A stretch of 64,000 nt of DNA from Chlorobiaceae bacterium. Its GTDB lineage: Bacteria; Bacteroidota; Chlorobiia; Chlorobiales; Chlorobiaceae. The notes under the pieces were generated by a model, which did not search any database, had not been told where the DNA came from, and saw only the letters and a list, made by a program, of their open reading frames with translations. The stretch is from NCBI GenBank assembly GCA_013334865.1, contig JAAXWS010000001.1, forward strand, positions 95,067 to 159,066, given 5' to 3'. The position numbers were made by a program, and so were the translations under genes. Positions 8,701-19,355 of the stretch are shown piece by piece (positions within the stretch are counted from its first letter, which is position 1; each line of letters starts with the position of its first letter).

Positions 8701-11394
8701 ATGCGCCCCCGTCACCACATCCTGTTGCGGACAGCAGGCATCGCTGTCTGCCTTGCACAGGGAGCGATGTTCCCAGACCGGCTTGATGGCGCTCCGTCGG
8801 GGCTGGCTGCCGCCATCCCGACAGTCACGGCTCCCAGGGATGGATATGACCCCCTCCCGGCTGATGTCGTCATGAACAGGAGATCGGTCGGGGAGCACCT
8901 GATCTACCGTTCTGTTGACGATTACTGGATTCCCTATGCGCTCTTCATCGGGCAGGCCGGCCTCAGGGAAGCCCCGGGGGAAAGGCAGAAATCGACCTTT
9001 GCGACCACGCTCGGCTCCATCCCGTTCGACAGGGGTGAGCTGAAGGATTTCGACGGCGAACGCTGCATCTCCTTCTCATCGCTCAGGAGATCCTTCCTGG
9101 TGGACGTCAGATTCAATGCCCGGCTTTCCAGCGCCCTGCTCGACATCCCCTGGGCGCCGATCAGGGAGATCTCCCCCGGGCCGAGCACTCCGCTGGTACC
9201 GGATGTGTCCGCACCGTCAGGCTCGCTTTCCTTCCTGTCCATAGATGCGGAAACGCGGCGCGATTTCGAGCAGATGCGCACGAACAGCCTCCGTGTCCAG
9301 ACCGGAGGGCGGGCGCAGTCGGGCGTCTGGGATGTCGACCTGGAAAACAGCCAGGGCGACCATCGGATGGAGCTGAGACGATACCACTGGACGGTCTTTT
9401 CGGACCATGTGGCCTTCAGGGCGGGAAGCGGAGCTAACCAGGCCTCATGGATGACCCCGAACAACGAATTCACGGGCCTGCAGTTCGGCTGGAACAATCG
9501 CGACATCATCAGCTACCTCGACGCTTCGGGACGTTCGGCAACCGATGTTTTCGTTTCGAAAAACCGAAACCAGTTCCGCACCATCGAAGGCAACGGGCCT
9601 GCCGCGGGCATCGCCGAACTTCGTTTCGACAATAAGATCGTCTCGAGGATCCGTATCAGGCTCGACGGGAAATTTGCGTTCGAGAACGTGAGGATGATTG
9701 CCGACCCGCGAAAGACCGAAGTCTACATCTATGAACGGTCCGCCGAGGAAAAGCCTTTTGCCGTGCTTAATTACAGCCAGTCGGTCATCAACGGCAGCCT
9801 CCCGGGAAGAGAGGTGCTGGTTCGGGGAGGAATCGGATGTTCCGGAAATCCTCTGGCAACCTGGAACTCTCCTCCTTCAGTCGGCTTGACCGGCTTCGGG
9901 CAGGTGCAATACGGCCTGAACGACCGGGTCACCATCGATGCCGCCGCCCAGCACAACCCCGTAACGTCCGCCGGCGACTTTTCCGCCGGCACAACCCTCT
10001 CCCTCGGCGACAACTGGGCCTCCTCGCTCTATGGAAGCGAGGCAAACCATCGGCATGGCGCCGACCTGCGGCTCGAAGGCAACGGGAAGAGCTGGGATTT
10101 CGGCTGCTGGGGATCATGGAACGAACGTGACTTCGGATATGACGGCACCATGCGGCAGGAACAGTACTGGCTGAGGTTTTCGAAAAGAACGACGAGCGCC
10201 CTCACCTTCATCCTGCAGGGCCGGGCATGGCGAGAAAATGAATCCATCTTGCATCGCTTCCTGCTTCCGGGCACGTATGTTTCGCTCCCCGGCGACACGA
10301 TGCTGTCGGCCGTCCCGAACAGCGATGGCCATTACCGCTATGAAGCGAGCCATGCCTTTTCGCAGGACGCTGCCGTGCGGTGCATCCATGAGAACGGCGT
10401 GGCATCGGCTGAATGGAATCAGGGCATCAGCCGCAGTCTCAAGGCGAGGGCCTTCAACGAATACGCATTCAGGACCGGCAGCAATGTCACGGGCCTCTAC
10501 CTTGACTGGTACCCGAAGAACAGCAGGTATGATCTTGTCGAATTGGGGGCATCGCGTTCCGGAAACGAGGTGGGGTTCACCGGGAAATGGAACCGGTACA
10601 TCAATACAGGTTTCAGGCTTACCCTTCAGTACAGCTGGAATCTGGCACAGGCCCGGAACCTTGTTACCACCACCGAACTCACGGATTTTGTCATCCCGCC
10701 TGCCAGCCGGCACTTCTTCGCCTGTGCGCTCAGCTGGGATCTGGGCTTCTCCGGCCTGCGCGCATTCCCGATCGACCGTAGCGCCATCGGCACCACCCGG
10801 GGAGGGCTGGCTGGCAGGCTCGTGATTGCGGACGGGGCGAAAGCCTCTCCCGGCGACATCAATGACGTCGGCATCCTCCTCGACGGCAGGAGGCTCGACC
10901 AGCGCCAGGTCAACGGATCGTTCTTCGTGGGCAACCTCAAACCGGGAATCTACAACGTCACGGTTGATACCGAGCGGCTTCCGATCGAGCTTGCCGTGGG
11001 TAAAAGCAAACAGCTCGTCGAGGTCAGGAACGGAGCGGTCACCAACGTGGATATCCCGGTCCATGCCCTCTACGGGATCTCCGGGAGGCTTCTGGACCGT
11101 GACGGCAACGGCATCGGAAATGCGTGCGTCGAGGTCGTCGATCCGCAGGAGAGGATCCTGGCGAAGGTCGAGACCAACGAGTTCGGCGAGTACCGGACCG
11201 ACGGCCTCCCTCCGGGGAGTTACCGGCTCAGGGTAGTCTCGATCGAGGGCCGGCAGCTAGCATACGCCAGGCCTCGATCGGTAAGGATAGCTGGCGATTA
11301 CCTGAAGGGGGTCGAGCTCACTCTCGACGGTATGAGTGATTCCGAGAGGTCTGTCGCCGGAAGCCCCGGGACGAAAGCCGGTACGGCCAACTGA
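8701..11394 (+). CDS. outer-membrane usher-like protein with C-terminal carboxypeptidase-regulatory-like domain
   Basis: 897 aa; beta-barrel-like alternation; usher-like late segments ([33 protein letters not shown]-type); C-terminal YGISGRLLDRDGNGIGNACVEVVD...TNEFGEYRTDGLPPGSYRLRV; next to the chaperone gene. Confidence 0.72.
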   Translation: MRPRHHILLRTAGIAVCLAQGAMFPDRLDGAPSGLAAAIPTVTAPRDGYDPLPADVVMNRRSVGEHLIYRSVDDYWIPYALFIGQAGLREAPGERQKSTFATTLGSIPFDRGELKDFDGERCISFSSLRRSFLVDVRFNARLSSALLDIPWAPIREISPGPSTPLVPDVSAPSGSLSFLSIDAETRRDFEQMRTNSLRVQTGGRAQSGVWDVDLENSQGDHRMELRRYHWTVFSDHVAFRAGSGANQASWMTPNNEFTGLQFGWNNRDIISYLDASGRSATDVFVSKNRNQFRTIEGNGPAAGIAELRFDNKIVSRIRIRLDGKFAFENVRMIADPRKTEVYIYERSAEEKPFAVLNYSQSVINGSLPGREVLVRGGIGCSGNPLATWNSPPSVGLTGFGQVQYGLNDRVTIDAAAQHNPVTSAGDFSAGTTLSLGDNWASSLYGSEANHRHGADLRLEGNGKSWDFGCWGSWNERDFGYDGTMRQEQYWLRFSKRTTSALTFILQGRAWRENESILHRFLLPGTYVSLPGDTMLSAVPNSDGHYRYEASHAFSQDAAVRCIHENGVASAEWNQGISRSLKARAFNEYAFRTGSNVTGLYLDWYPKNSRYDLVELGASRSGNEVGFTGKWNRYINTGFRLTLQYSWNLAQARNLVTTTELTDFVIPPASRHFFACALSWDLGFSGLRAFPIDRSAIGTTRGGLAGRLVIADGAKASPGDINDVGILLDGRRLDQRQVNGSFFVGNLKPGIYNVTVDTERLPIELAVGKSKQLVEVRNGAVTNVDIPVHALYGISGRLLDRDGNGIGNACVEVVDPQERILAKVETNEFGEYRTDGLPPGSYRLRVVSIEGRQLAYARPRSVRIAGDYLKGVELTLDGMSDSERSVAGSPGTKAGTAN

Positions 11395-11414
11395 CCCCGG
11401 TCAGCCCCTGGACG

Positions 11415-12707
11415 TCATGCATCGCGCGCCCCGGCTTCACGCTGGAGCAGGAGCGCCAGCTCGTGGATGCCGGACCACTCGACCGCGCCGCCGCTCCTGA
11501 GCTTTTCTGCCGTTCCGGCCGCCTCACGGGCCGGCGTGTAGTCCCGCCCGGCGATATCAGAAGCCATCCAGACCGGCTTGCCGGCCGCGAGCGCCATGGC
11601 GGCGAGTTCGAGGTTGACCAGGTTCCCGCTACCGAAGGGTACAGGGCCGACGACGACACCGTCGGCTTGCCCCACCATGAGCCTGGCCTGTTCGTAAGCC
11701 TCGGGGCCAACCGGGGAGAAGGGCTGCTCGAGCGCGCAGGGAATGTCGAGCGCACGGGCCGCCTCGGCATCGGAATCAAGGCGGTTGAGCACCCCCGCCG
11801 TCACGTCGTAGCCTTCGATCCGGAGGCGCCTGAACAGCTCGATCCCCACGCCCCCGCCGCTGATGACGTGCAGGCGCATCCTGGTCTTCGGCCTCCGCAT
11901 CTGTGCGTCGAGCGTGCCGCTCACCACGGGATGCCCTCCGTACGGGTCGCGCCGCACGCGCAGCTCGCAACCGTACACCCGACTGAGCTGCTCCTCCCGC
12001 ATCACCTCTCCCGGCGAGCCGTTCGAGACGAGTCGACCACCATCCATCAGCAGCATCCGGTCGGCCACCTGCGCCGCGAGGTTCAGGTCGTGGCTGACCA
12101 GCAGCACCGTGATCTTCTCCTCCCGGTTGATGTTCATCAGGATCCTGAGCACCTCCTGGCTGTGGTTGATGTCCAGGTGAGCGATCGATTCGTCGAGCAT
12201 GATGATGCGCGGCTCCTGGGCAAGCGCCATCGCGAGCGCTGCCCGCTGCTGTTCGCCCGCGCTCAGCTCGTTGAACAGCCTGTCCTTCAGTTCCAGCACG
12301 TTGGTGAAGATCATGGCCCGCTCGGCGGCGTCCGAATCCTTCGGATCGGGAATACCCCAAAGGCTCCGGCTGGCGCTCCGGCCGAACGTGACGATCTCGC
12401 CGACGGTGAACGCCATGGGCGACTCGAGCTTCTGCGGGACCACGCCGATGAGCGCGGCGCGCTCGCGCGGCTTCAGCGACGGGACGCCCCGGCCGAACAG
12501 CTCGACGCTCCCCTGCCGGGGCCGGATCAGCCCCGTCGCCGTCCTGAGCATGGTGCTCTTCCCGGAACCGTTCGGCCCGATGACCGAGACGAACTCCCCC
12601 TCGGCAATCTCGAAATCGATCCCATCGAGCACGGACCGGTTGCGGTAGCCGGCCGTCACCGACCTGAAGGCAAGCGCCGGGGCATTCATATCAGCTGATC
12701 CAGGCAT
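11415..12707 (-). CDS. cobalamin/iron-siderophore-type ABC transporter ATPase with C-terminal extension domain
   Basis: Walker A GPNGSGKST, LSAGEQQRAALAMALAQ, Walker B IIMLDE; about 160-aa extra C-terminal region; follows FecCD/BtuC permease. Confidence 0.9.
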   Translation of the reverse strand: MPGSADMNAPALAFRSVTAGYRNRSVLDGIDFEIAEGEFVSVIGPNGSGKSTMLRTATGLIRPRQGSVELFGRGVPSLKPRERAALIGVVPQKLESPMAFTVGEIVTFGRSASRSLWGIPDPKDSDAAERAMIFTNVLELKDRLFNELSAGEQQRAALAMALAQEPRIIMLDESIAHLDINHSQEVLRILMNINREEKITVLLVSHDLNLAAQVADRMLLMDGGRLVSNGSPGEVMREEQLSRVYGCELRVRRDPYGGHPVVSGTLDAQMRRPKTRMRLHVISGGGVGIELFRRLRIEGYDVTAGVLNRLDSDAEAARALDIPCALEQPFSPVGPEAYEQARLMVGQADGVVVGPVPFGSGNLVNLELAAMALAAGKPVWMASDIAGRDYTPAREAAGTAEKLRSGGAVEWSGIHELALLLQREAGARDA

Positions 12708-13734
12708 GGCTCATCTTCCTCCGCAGGATGACAAGGAAAAACGGCCCGCCGCACAGCGCCGTGACCACGCCGACCGGGATTTCTACCGGAGGCATGACGC
12801 TGCGGGCGATGGCGTCGCACAGCACGAGGAAGGCGCCCCCGCCGATGGCCGAGGCCGGCAGGAGCCAGCGGTGGTCGGGCCCGAAGAGGGTACGCATGAC
12901 GTGCGGCACGATGAGGCCCACGAATCCGATCATCCCGCCCATGGAGACCGCCGTGGCGGCAAGCAGGGTCGCCAGGAGCAGGCTCGACATGGTCACCAGC
13001 CCGGCGTCGAGCCCCTGGTAGTGGGCCATATCACGGCCGAGGGTCAGTACGTTGAGCGCCGGGGCGAGCAGCCAGAGCGCCACAATGGACAAGGAGATGA
13101 ACAGCAGGGAGATCAGCTGCCCTTCCGGGGCCCCCGGCTGAAGGTTGCCCAGCATCCACCAGACCACCGTGTGCATTCCGGCGATATCGGCGGTGGACAC
13201 GAGGAACATGATGAAGCTCGAACAGATGGCGCTGACGATGACGCCGCTCAGGATGAGGCTGTAGACGGATGGAGACCCGCCGCCCTGGCTGGCGATGCCG
13301 TAGACGACGAGCAATGTGACCACGGCGAACACGAATGCCGTGACCGGCAATCCTACGGCGCCCAGCAACCCGCCGCCGACCAGGATGCTCAGGGCCGCAC
13401 CAAGTCCGGCCCCGCCGCTCACCCCGAGCACGTATGGTTCGGCGAGCGGGTTGCGCAGGATCGCCTGGAACACCGTGCCCGAAGCCGAGAGTGCCGCGCC
13501 GACCATGAGCCCCATGAAGAAGCGTCCGATTCGCAGCGAAAAAATAGCCTGGCCCGATACGGTCGACGTATCGGGTAACCCGATGCCCGAAGGGCCCAGC
13601 AGCAGCGATATGGCCAGCAGCAGCGGCAGCGAGATGAGCAGCGCCAGCGCCTTGCCACGTTTGGGGGCTGCCGTCGACACGATCGGCCGGCAGGCGTTCC
13701 GCCCTGATGCGGCGGGCCCTGAGGTCAAGGTCAC
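12691..13734 (-). CDS. FecCD/BtuC family ABC transporter permease
   Basis: In-frame C-terminal part of ORF 12691..14295; probable GTG start at 13734 overlapping the cobO stop; ILRNPLAEPYVLGVSGGAGLGA, GFVGLIVPHVMRTLFGPDHRWLLPASAIGGG. Confidence 0.9.
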   Translation of the reverse strand: MTLTSGPAASGRNACRPIVSTAAPKRGKALALLISLPLLLAISLLLGPSGIGLPDTSTVSGQAIFSLRIGRFFMGLMVGAALSASGTVFQAILRNPLAEPYVLGVSGGAGLGAALSILVGGGLLGAVGLPVTAFVFAVVTLLVVYGIASQGGGSPSVYSLILSGVIVSAICSSFIMFLVSTADIAGMHTVVWWMLGNLQPGAPEGQLISLLFISLSIVALWLLAPALNVLTLGRDMAHYQGLDAGLVTMSSLLLATLLAATAVSMGGMIGFVGLIVPHVMRTLFGPDHRWLLPASAIGGGAFLVLCDAIARSVMPPVEIPVGVVTALCGGPFFLVILRRKMSHAWIS

Positions 13735-14255
13735 TCCTCCACCCCGGCCTGGGAGAGCAGCCCCTGCTCGTAACCGTGCTTTACCATGCGCATCTCCGTG
13801 ACCGTATCGGCGACATCGATCAGCCCTTGCGGCGCGTTGCGACCGGTCAGGACGATGATCTTTGAAGGCGCATTGCGGATGGCTTCGACCAGCGGTTCGA
13901 GTGGGATGAGATCCTTCGAAAGCGCGAAACAGACTTCGTCGAGCAGCACGAAATCGTACCCTTCGGAACCCAGCGCCTCCAGAGCCTCCTCGAAGCCGGC
14001 CCTGGCCGCCTGTCGGTGCGACTCCATCATGGGGCTTGTCGGGTCGGCAGGCAGGAATCCCTTGCCGTAATGGTCCCAGGTGACATTCTCGAACCGCGAG
14101 AAGAAGAGCATCTCGCCGACGCCGTCCTGCGCCTTGACAAACTGGATGACCCGGACCTTCATGCCGTGGCCGAGCGCACGGGCGAGCATGCCGAAGGAGG
14201 CCGTGCTCTTGCCTTTGCCGTCGCCCGTAAAGAGGAGAACCCGCTTCTGTATCAT
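13731..14255 (-). CDS. cobO: cob(I)yrinic acid a,c-diamide adenosyltransferase
   Basis: ATG at 14255: MIQKRVLLFTGDGKGKSTASFGMLARALGHGMKVRVIQFVK... BtuR/CobO motifs. Confidence 0.93.
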   Translation of the reverse strand: MIQKRVLLFTGDGKGKSTASFGMLARALGHGMKVRVIQFVKAQDGVGEMLFFSRFENVTWDHYGKGFLPADPTSPMMESHRQAARAGFEEALEALGSEGYDFVLLDEVCFALSKDLIPLEPLVEAIRNAPSKIIVLTGRNAPQGLIDVADTVTEMRMVKHGYEQGLLSQAGVEE

Positions 14256-14343
14256 TGGTTTCGGTTTTTGTTTGTTGCAGTCGGATAAGATACATGCTGG
14301 CCCCGCAACGGCAAAACCGCCGCCGGAGGCCTGACGCCCTGAT

Positions 14344-15861
14344 TCAGCGCCCGACGGGAGCCACCCCGGCGATGCGGAACAGGGCCTCGAGGTCGAGGTT
14401 CTCGACGAAATGCGAGGCCAGCTTCTCGAACGGCTCATCTCCCGCATCGGCAGATGCCGGCGGCCGGTACCGTCCGTCGATCCTTGAAAGGAACCAGTTC
14501 CGGACTTCCTGACGATCGAAGAAACCATGGAAATAGGTGCCCATGACCCTGCCGTCCGGACTGGTCGAGCCATCGGGCCCGCTGTCGGGAGCTCCGTTCC
14601 GCTCCGTCACGTCAACAAACGCCGTCGGGGACTTCCCGGCCTCGATGCTCCTGCCCATGTGGATCTCGTAGCCGCGCACCTCGATCTCCGTACCGGCGAT
14701 CCGTCCCCGGCAGTTGCTGAGCGCCTTCTCGCGTTCGAGCACCGTCGTGACCGGCAGCATGCCGAGCGCGCGGCTGCTGCCAGGAGACCCTTCGACGCCG
14801 TAGGGGTCCTCGACGGCGTCACCGAGCATCTGGTAGCCGCCGCAGATGCCAAGGATGGTTCCGCCGGCCCGCCTGAACGCTTCGATATGCTCCCGCCACC
14901 CCATGGCAAACAGCCACTCGAGGTCACCCCGGACGTTTTTCGACCCGGGAAGCACCAAGGCGCGGTAGCTGTCAAGCGGTTTCGGATGGTGCAGCCAGTG
15001 CAGCTCGACCGAGGGATCGGCCTCCAGCGGCGCCAGGTCGGTGAAGTTCGAGATGTGCGGGAAATAGATGGCGGCAATCCCGGTTTTCTCCGGGGCGGGA
15101 CCATGCTTCGGGTCGACCAGGGCTGAGAGCGGCACGGCATCCTCCGCATCGATCAAGAAGCCCCTGAAATACGGGATCACCCCGAGCACCGGCACCCCGG
15201 TCATCTCCTCAAGCATTTTCACGCCGTCGTCGAAGAGCGAGCGGTCGCCCCTGAACCGGTTCACGACCACCCCCTTCACCAGGGCACGGTCCTCCGGCGG
15301 GATGATGGCGAGCGTCCCGGCGACCTGGGCGAACACCCCGCCGCGATCGATGTCCGCCACGAGGATGACCGCCGCCCCTGCCCGCCTGGCGGTCCTGAAG
15401 TTGACGAAGTCGCGGTCGTAGAGGTTCATCTCAGCGCACGACCCCGCCCCCTCGATGACGATCATCTCATGCCGGGCCATCAGGCGGTCGAGGCTGTCGA
15501 ACGCCGCCGCGGCCCAGCTCGCGGTGTCGCCGAAATACTCGCGCGCCGACCTGTCCGCACAGACCTTCCCCTGCAGGACCACCTGCGCGCCGGTGTCGGT
15601 GTTGGGTTTCAGCAATACCGGGTTCATGTCGGCATGCGGCGCAACGCGCGCGGCATGTGCCTGCACGATCTGCGCCCGCCCCATCTCGCCCCCCTCCGGC
15701 GTCACGCCGGAGTTGTTCGACATGTTCTGCGCCTTGAACGGCGCCACGTCGATGCCCGCATTGCTGAAGATGCGGCAGAGCGCCGTCGCAACGACGCTCT
15801 TGCCCACATCGGAAGCGGTGCCGAGCACCGCGATGTTCCGTAATGCCATGGAAGCCGGCAT
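14344..15861 (-). CDS. cobQ: cobyric acid synthase
   Basis: [51 protein letters not shown], glutamine amidotransferase [10 protein letters not shown]. Confidence 0.96.
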   Translation of the reverse strand: MPASMALRNIAVLGTASDVGKSVVATALCRIFSNAGIDVAPFKAQNMSNNSGVTPEGGEMGRAQIVQAHAARVAPHADMNPVLLKPNTDTGAQVVLQGKVCADRSAREYFGDTASWAAAAFDSLDRLMARHEMIVIEGAGSCAEMNLYDRDFVNFRTARRAGAAVILVADIDRGGVFAQVAGTLAIIPPEDRALVKGVVVNRFRGDRSLFDDGVKMLEEMTGVPVLGVIPYFRGFLIDAEDAVPLSALVDPKHGPAPEKTGIAAIYFPHISNFTDLAPLEADPSVELHWLHHPKPLDSYRALVLPGSKNVRGDLEWLFAMGWREHIEAFRRAGGTILGICGGYQMLGDAVEDPYGVEGSPGSSRALGMLPVTTVLEREKALSNCRGRIAGTEIEVRGYEIHMGRSIEAGKSPTAFVDVTERNGAPDSGPDGSTSPDGRVMGTYFHGFFDRQEVRNWFLSRIDGRYRPPASADAGDEPFEKLASHFVENLDLEALFRIAGVAPVGR

Positions 15862-17828
15862 CAGAACTTCATACGCATGCCGACGGTGTAGACCGCCTCG
15901 GGCATCGGGTAAAGGCCCGGGCCGTTCCAGTTGTTCGCCGCGAAGGAAGCGTACTTCTCGTCGAATATGTTTGTAGCCGTCAGGTAGAGATCGACCTGCT
16001 TCATCCGGTAATCGAGATGCAGATCGACCGTGCGGTAGTCGTCGAGCCTGTCCAGGGCATTGGCCATGTCACCCGCCAGGTACTGCCTGCCGACATAGTT
16101 GTACTGGACCCTCGAATGGAGGCCCGATCCGAAATCGTACTCGATGCCGATGTTGGTTTTCCAGTTCGGAACGAGCGGGATCGCCTTGCCGTCATAATCG
16201 CCGGAAGTGAAGCTAGCCCTGGTATACGCGACTCCGCCGAACAGCGTCAAGCTGTCCTTGAGCCGGTAGCGTGCATCGAAGTTGGTACCGAGGTGCCGGG
16301 AATTGGGGTAGTTGATGTTCGCACCCCAAAGATTGGCGTCAGGATCATACAGGATTTCATCCTCAACATTCCGCAGATACCCTCTGGCATTGAGGATCAG
16401 GCGGTCATTACCTGCAACCCTGAGACCCAGTTCGTAACCCGTCGAACGGTCCGGCTTCAGTTCGGTGATAGACCCTCCGAACCAGGAGACCATCTCGTCG
16501 ATGACCGGGTAACGGTAGGCACGGGAGACTTTGCCATAGAGCTTGGAGCCGGGGAGGAATGCGTAGGAAAGGCCAACATCCCCTGCCCACTGGTGCGTAC
16601 CCGATTTGGTCAGGCTGGTGCCGTAGGCATCCCGATAGCCGAGGTCCAGGTCGACATGTTCATAACGGTAGCCGGCACTCAGTACCAGGGCACCGGTAAG
16701 GTTCAGCTCGTTCTGGACAAAACCGGCAAGGCTTTTCCGTTCATGGTTCATCCAGGTATTGACAACCCGGGTCGAGCCGGCTTTTGTCGCATCATAATCG
16801 ACCTGCTGAAAATCGGCGCCCAGCGTCAGACGATTAGCAAATCCGCCGAATTCCGAATCAAGCAGGTACTTGGGAGACAGGGTCCTCGTGAACATGTTGG
16901 TGACCATGTAATAATTGAGGCTGGCCATGTCCGCTATCCGCTTCTCTTCGCCGTAAGACGCATCGAGGGAAAAGATCCCGGACCGCTCCATGTCGTACTG
17001 CAGGACAACCCCGAATTTCGACGCGTCGTCGAAGGCGCGATCGGCTTCATGCCCGGGCTGCACCTGCCTCCTGTTTTCCCTGATCTGCTGCAGGGAAAGG
17101 CTGCCCGGCAGGTTGTACTCGCTGTCCGACAGCTTGAAATCCGCCGTGACGCTCAACCGCTCCAGCGGCTTCAGGCGGAGGTTGCCGTAACCGCTCGATC
17201 GGTTTTCTTCCGAATGAATACGGTAACCGTTCGTATCGAAAAAGGAGCCACCGACGCTCATCGCGGTCTCTCCGTCGGCAATCGTCAACGAACCGTTCGC
17301 CCCCTTCCTGCCCGAGGTCCCTCCGTAGAGATCGAAATTCGCACTGCTCCTGCCGACCGGCTTTTTGGTGATGATGTTGATGACACCTCCCTTCGCGTTG
17401 TCACCGTAAAGGACCGATCCGGGGCCGTAGAGCACCTCTATCCGCTCGATGTCGGCGACGGGGATAGTGCTCCAGTCGGGGCCGGCCATGTCGATGGGGT
17501 TCAACCTCCGGCCGTCAAGAAGCACAGCCACGTTCCTGTCGGCCGTATCGCCGAACCCCTCCATATCGACCCGCTGGCGGTTGTTGTCGCTGACCGCTAC
17601 GCCGCTGAGGGACTGAAGCGCCTCGGGCACCGTCTGGGCACCGCTCTTCCTGATATCGGCCGAGGTGATCACCTCGATATAGGCCGGGATTTTCTCGAGC
17701 CGCTGCTCGCTGCGGGTTCCGGTCACCACGACCTCCTGCCCCACGTAATCGTTGCCGGGTTCTGCGGCCTGCAGCCCGCGGCTGCAGAGCATGGCCGCCA
17801 TGATGATGGCAAGCTTTTTCCTGTTCAT
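15861..17828 (-). CDS. TonB-dependent outer-membrane receptor, probably cobalamin (BtuB-like)
   Basis: Plug domain [39 protein letters not shown], terminal YTVGMRMKF; preceded by a cobalamin riboswitch. Confidence 0.93.
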   Translation of the reverse strand: MNRKKLAIIMAAMLCSRGLQAAEPGNDYVGQEVVVTGTRSEQRLEKIPAYIEVITSADIRKSGAQTVPEALQSLSGVAVSDNNRQRVDMEGFGDTADRNVAVLLDGRRLNPIDMAGPDWSTIPVADIERIEVLYGPGSVLYGDNAKGGVINIITKKPVGRSSANFDLYGGTSGRKGANGSLTIADGETAMSVGGSFFDTNGYRIHSEENRSSGYGNLRLKPLERLSVTADFKLSDSEYNLPGSLSLQQIRENRRQVQPGHEADRAFDDASKFGVVLQYDMERSGIFSLDASYGEEKRIADMASLNYYMVTNMFTRTLSPKYLLDSEFGGFANRLTLGADFQQVDYDATKAGSTRVVNTWMNHERKSLAGFVQNELNLTGALVLSAGYRYEHVDLDLGYRDAYGTSLTKSGTHQWAGDVGLSYAFLPGSKLYGKVSRAYRYPVIDEMVSWFGGSITELKPDRSTGYELGLRVAGNDRLILNARGYLRNVEDEILYDPDANLWGANINYPNSRHLGTNFDARYRLKDSLTLFGGVAYTRASFTSGDYDGKAIPLVPNWKTNIGIEYDFGSGLHSRVQYNYVGRQYLAGDMANALDRLDDYRTVDLHLDYRMKQVDLYLTATNIFDEKYASFAANNWNGPGLYPMPEAVYTVGMRMKF

Positions 17829-18045
17829 GTGTTGTTGTCCTGTGTTGAATTGAAAAAAATCAACAGACAGGGGTTTGGAAGCAAGGCGGCTGATGTACCC
17901 GGGGGGATTGACGAACCGATGGTCCTCCTGATCTCATGCAGACCTGCTGGCAGGGGGATGAAATCGATGGACCGGTATCGGAGATGAACCGTTAGGGACA
18001 GCTTTGCCTGACTATAACCCGTAGTCGTGTCAAACAGCAAAGAAT

Positions 18046-18245
18046 CAGCTGGCAGGTCTCCTGACTATGACGGCTGGACCGCTGCGGCCTTCCCACCCCG
18101 TCCGTGGAGGACATGGGCAGTGACTTGCAGCGACTGCGGCTTCGAGGCATGTGGCCATGCCTGTCAGCGGCAGCTTGCCGTTGTACAGTTGCGGGTACAG
18201 TGTACGAATCTCACGTACTTCCCTATTCTCCGGCTTTCAAGCCGG
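18046..18245 (-). promoter_or_regulatory. cobalamin riboswitch
   Basis: Reverse complement contains GAATAGGGAAGTACGTGAGATTC...CCCGCAACTGTA ... GGGGTGGGAAGGCC ... GTCAGGAGACCTGCC, the classic B12-box layout, upstream of the TonB receptor. Confidence 0.93.
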
Positions 18246-18320
18246 CACCAGATGTCATGTGAAAGAACACAAATCTTTGCGGCCGATAAATAACGATTTC
18301 CCGGATAAATTCCAACCGGT

Positions 18321-18788
18321 TCACTCCATTGAACCGAGTATCCCGGAGATGCGCCTGCGCCGGTAGGCGAACACCTCCTCCAGTCGATGCCCGACAATCA
18401 GGGACTCTGCCAGTTCCCCGATCGGGCCCATCGGCAGGCGGTACCGAACGGTATCGGTCATCTCGACGCCCCCCGAGACCGGCTTGAACTCGTGGCGGTG
18501 ATGCCATTCATCGTAGGGACCAGAAAGCTGCCGGTCCTCGAAGAAATCGGGTTTCGAGACCTTCGTGATCTCGGTCGCCCAGTTCACGGGAATCATCATG
18601 ATCGGGTACAGGGTGTACGTGATGACCATGCCCTCCCGGATTGGCTGGCTGCCGATCCCGTTGGTGATCCTGAAGAACATTTCGGGCGGGGTGATCTTCG
18701 AAAGGTTCTCCGGCCTCGAAAAGAAGTCCCAGGCATCGTCGATCTTTACCGGGATCTTCTGGACCCAGCTCCTGGTATGGTTGCTCAT
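18321..18788 (-). CDS. SRPBCC family (polyketide cyclase/dehydrase-like) protein
   Basis: MSNHTRSWVQKIPVKIDDAWDFFSRPENLSKITPPEM...GVEMTDTVRYRLPMGPIGELAESLIV. Confidence 0.85.
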   Translation of the reverse strand: MSNHTRSWVQKIPVKIDDAWDFFSRPENLSKITPPEMFFRITNGIGSQPIREGMVITYTLYPIMMIPVNWATEITKVSKPDFFEDRQLSGPYDEWHHRHEFKPVSGGVEMTDTVRYRLPMGPIGELAESLIVGHRLEEVFAYRRRRISGILGSME

Positions 18789-18944
18789 GCTGAGGGTTCG
18801 TTGCGGTTACTTCCTGGAGGTTTTCACATCGGCCTCTCCTCTTTTTTCAACAGCTTCCCCCGTCAAAAAGTCACCCTGCTTTGCGGTTTTGCGGCAGCTT
18901 CTTAGCTTTGACCATCGATCCGCTCACCAAACCAGCCGCCAAAC

Positions 18945-19355
18945 ATGGCAAAAGCCACCGTAGCAGCAGTCGTACATCCGGCAACAGGCAACAGGGAAAC
19001 CGTCCTGCTCACCAGGCGCGACGTCGAGCCATTCAAGGGTTGCTGGTGCCTCCCCGGAGGGCATATCGACGAGTTCGAAGCGGTTGAAACAGCAGTACGG
19101 CGCGAGGTCCTCGAAGAAACCGGACTCGACTTCGAACCTTCGGGATTCCTCGGCTGGTTCGACGAAATCTTCCCGGAACACCGCTTCCATGCCGTCGTAC
19201 TCGCCTTCTGCGGACCCGGTTCCGGAACGCCCGCCGGACAGCCCGGCGAGGTGACAGAGATCGCGTGGTTTCCGCTCGACGAAGCCCGTGCCATGCCCCT
19301 CGCCTTCAACCACAACCGCCTGCTCCAGCGCTATGCAGCTTCGCTCCAACCGTAA
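18945..19355 (+). CDS. NUDIX hydrolase
   Basis: Nudix box: [27 protein letters not shown]. Confidence 0.94.
   Translation: MAKATVAAVVHPATGNRETVLLTRRDVEPFKGCWCLPGGHIDEFEAVETAVRREVLEETGLDFEPSGFLGWFDEIFPEHRFHAVVLAFCGPGSGTPAGQPGEVTEIAWFPLDEARAMPLAFNHNRLLQRYAASLQP

Noticed and set aside
12691-14295. Full 534-aa ORF as one protein
   Set aside because: The N-terminal third is an out-of-frame reading of cobO; only the part from the GTG at 13734 is FecCD-like.
15843-17987. 714-aa plus ORF
   Set aside because: Antisense shadow of the TonB receptor.
18164-18397. 77-aa minus ORF
   Set aside because: Overlaps riboswitch and SRPBCC gene; no coding signature.
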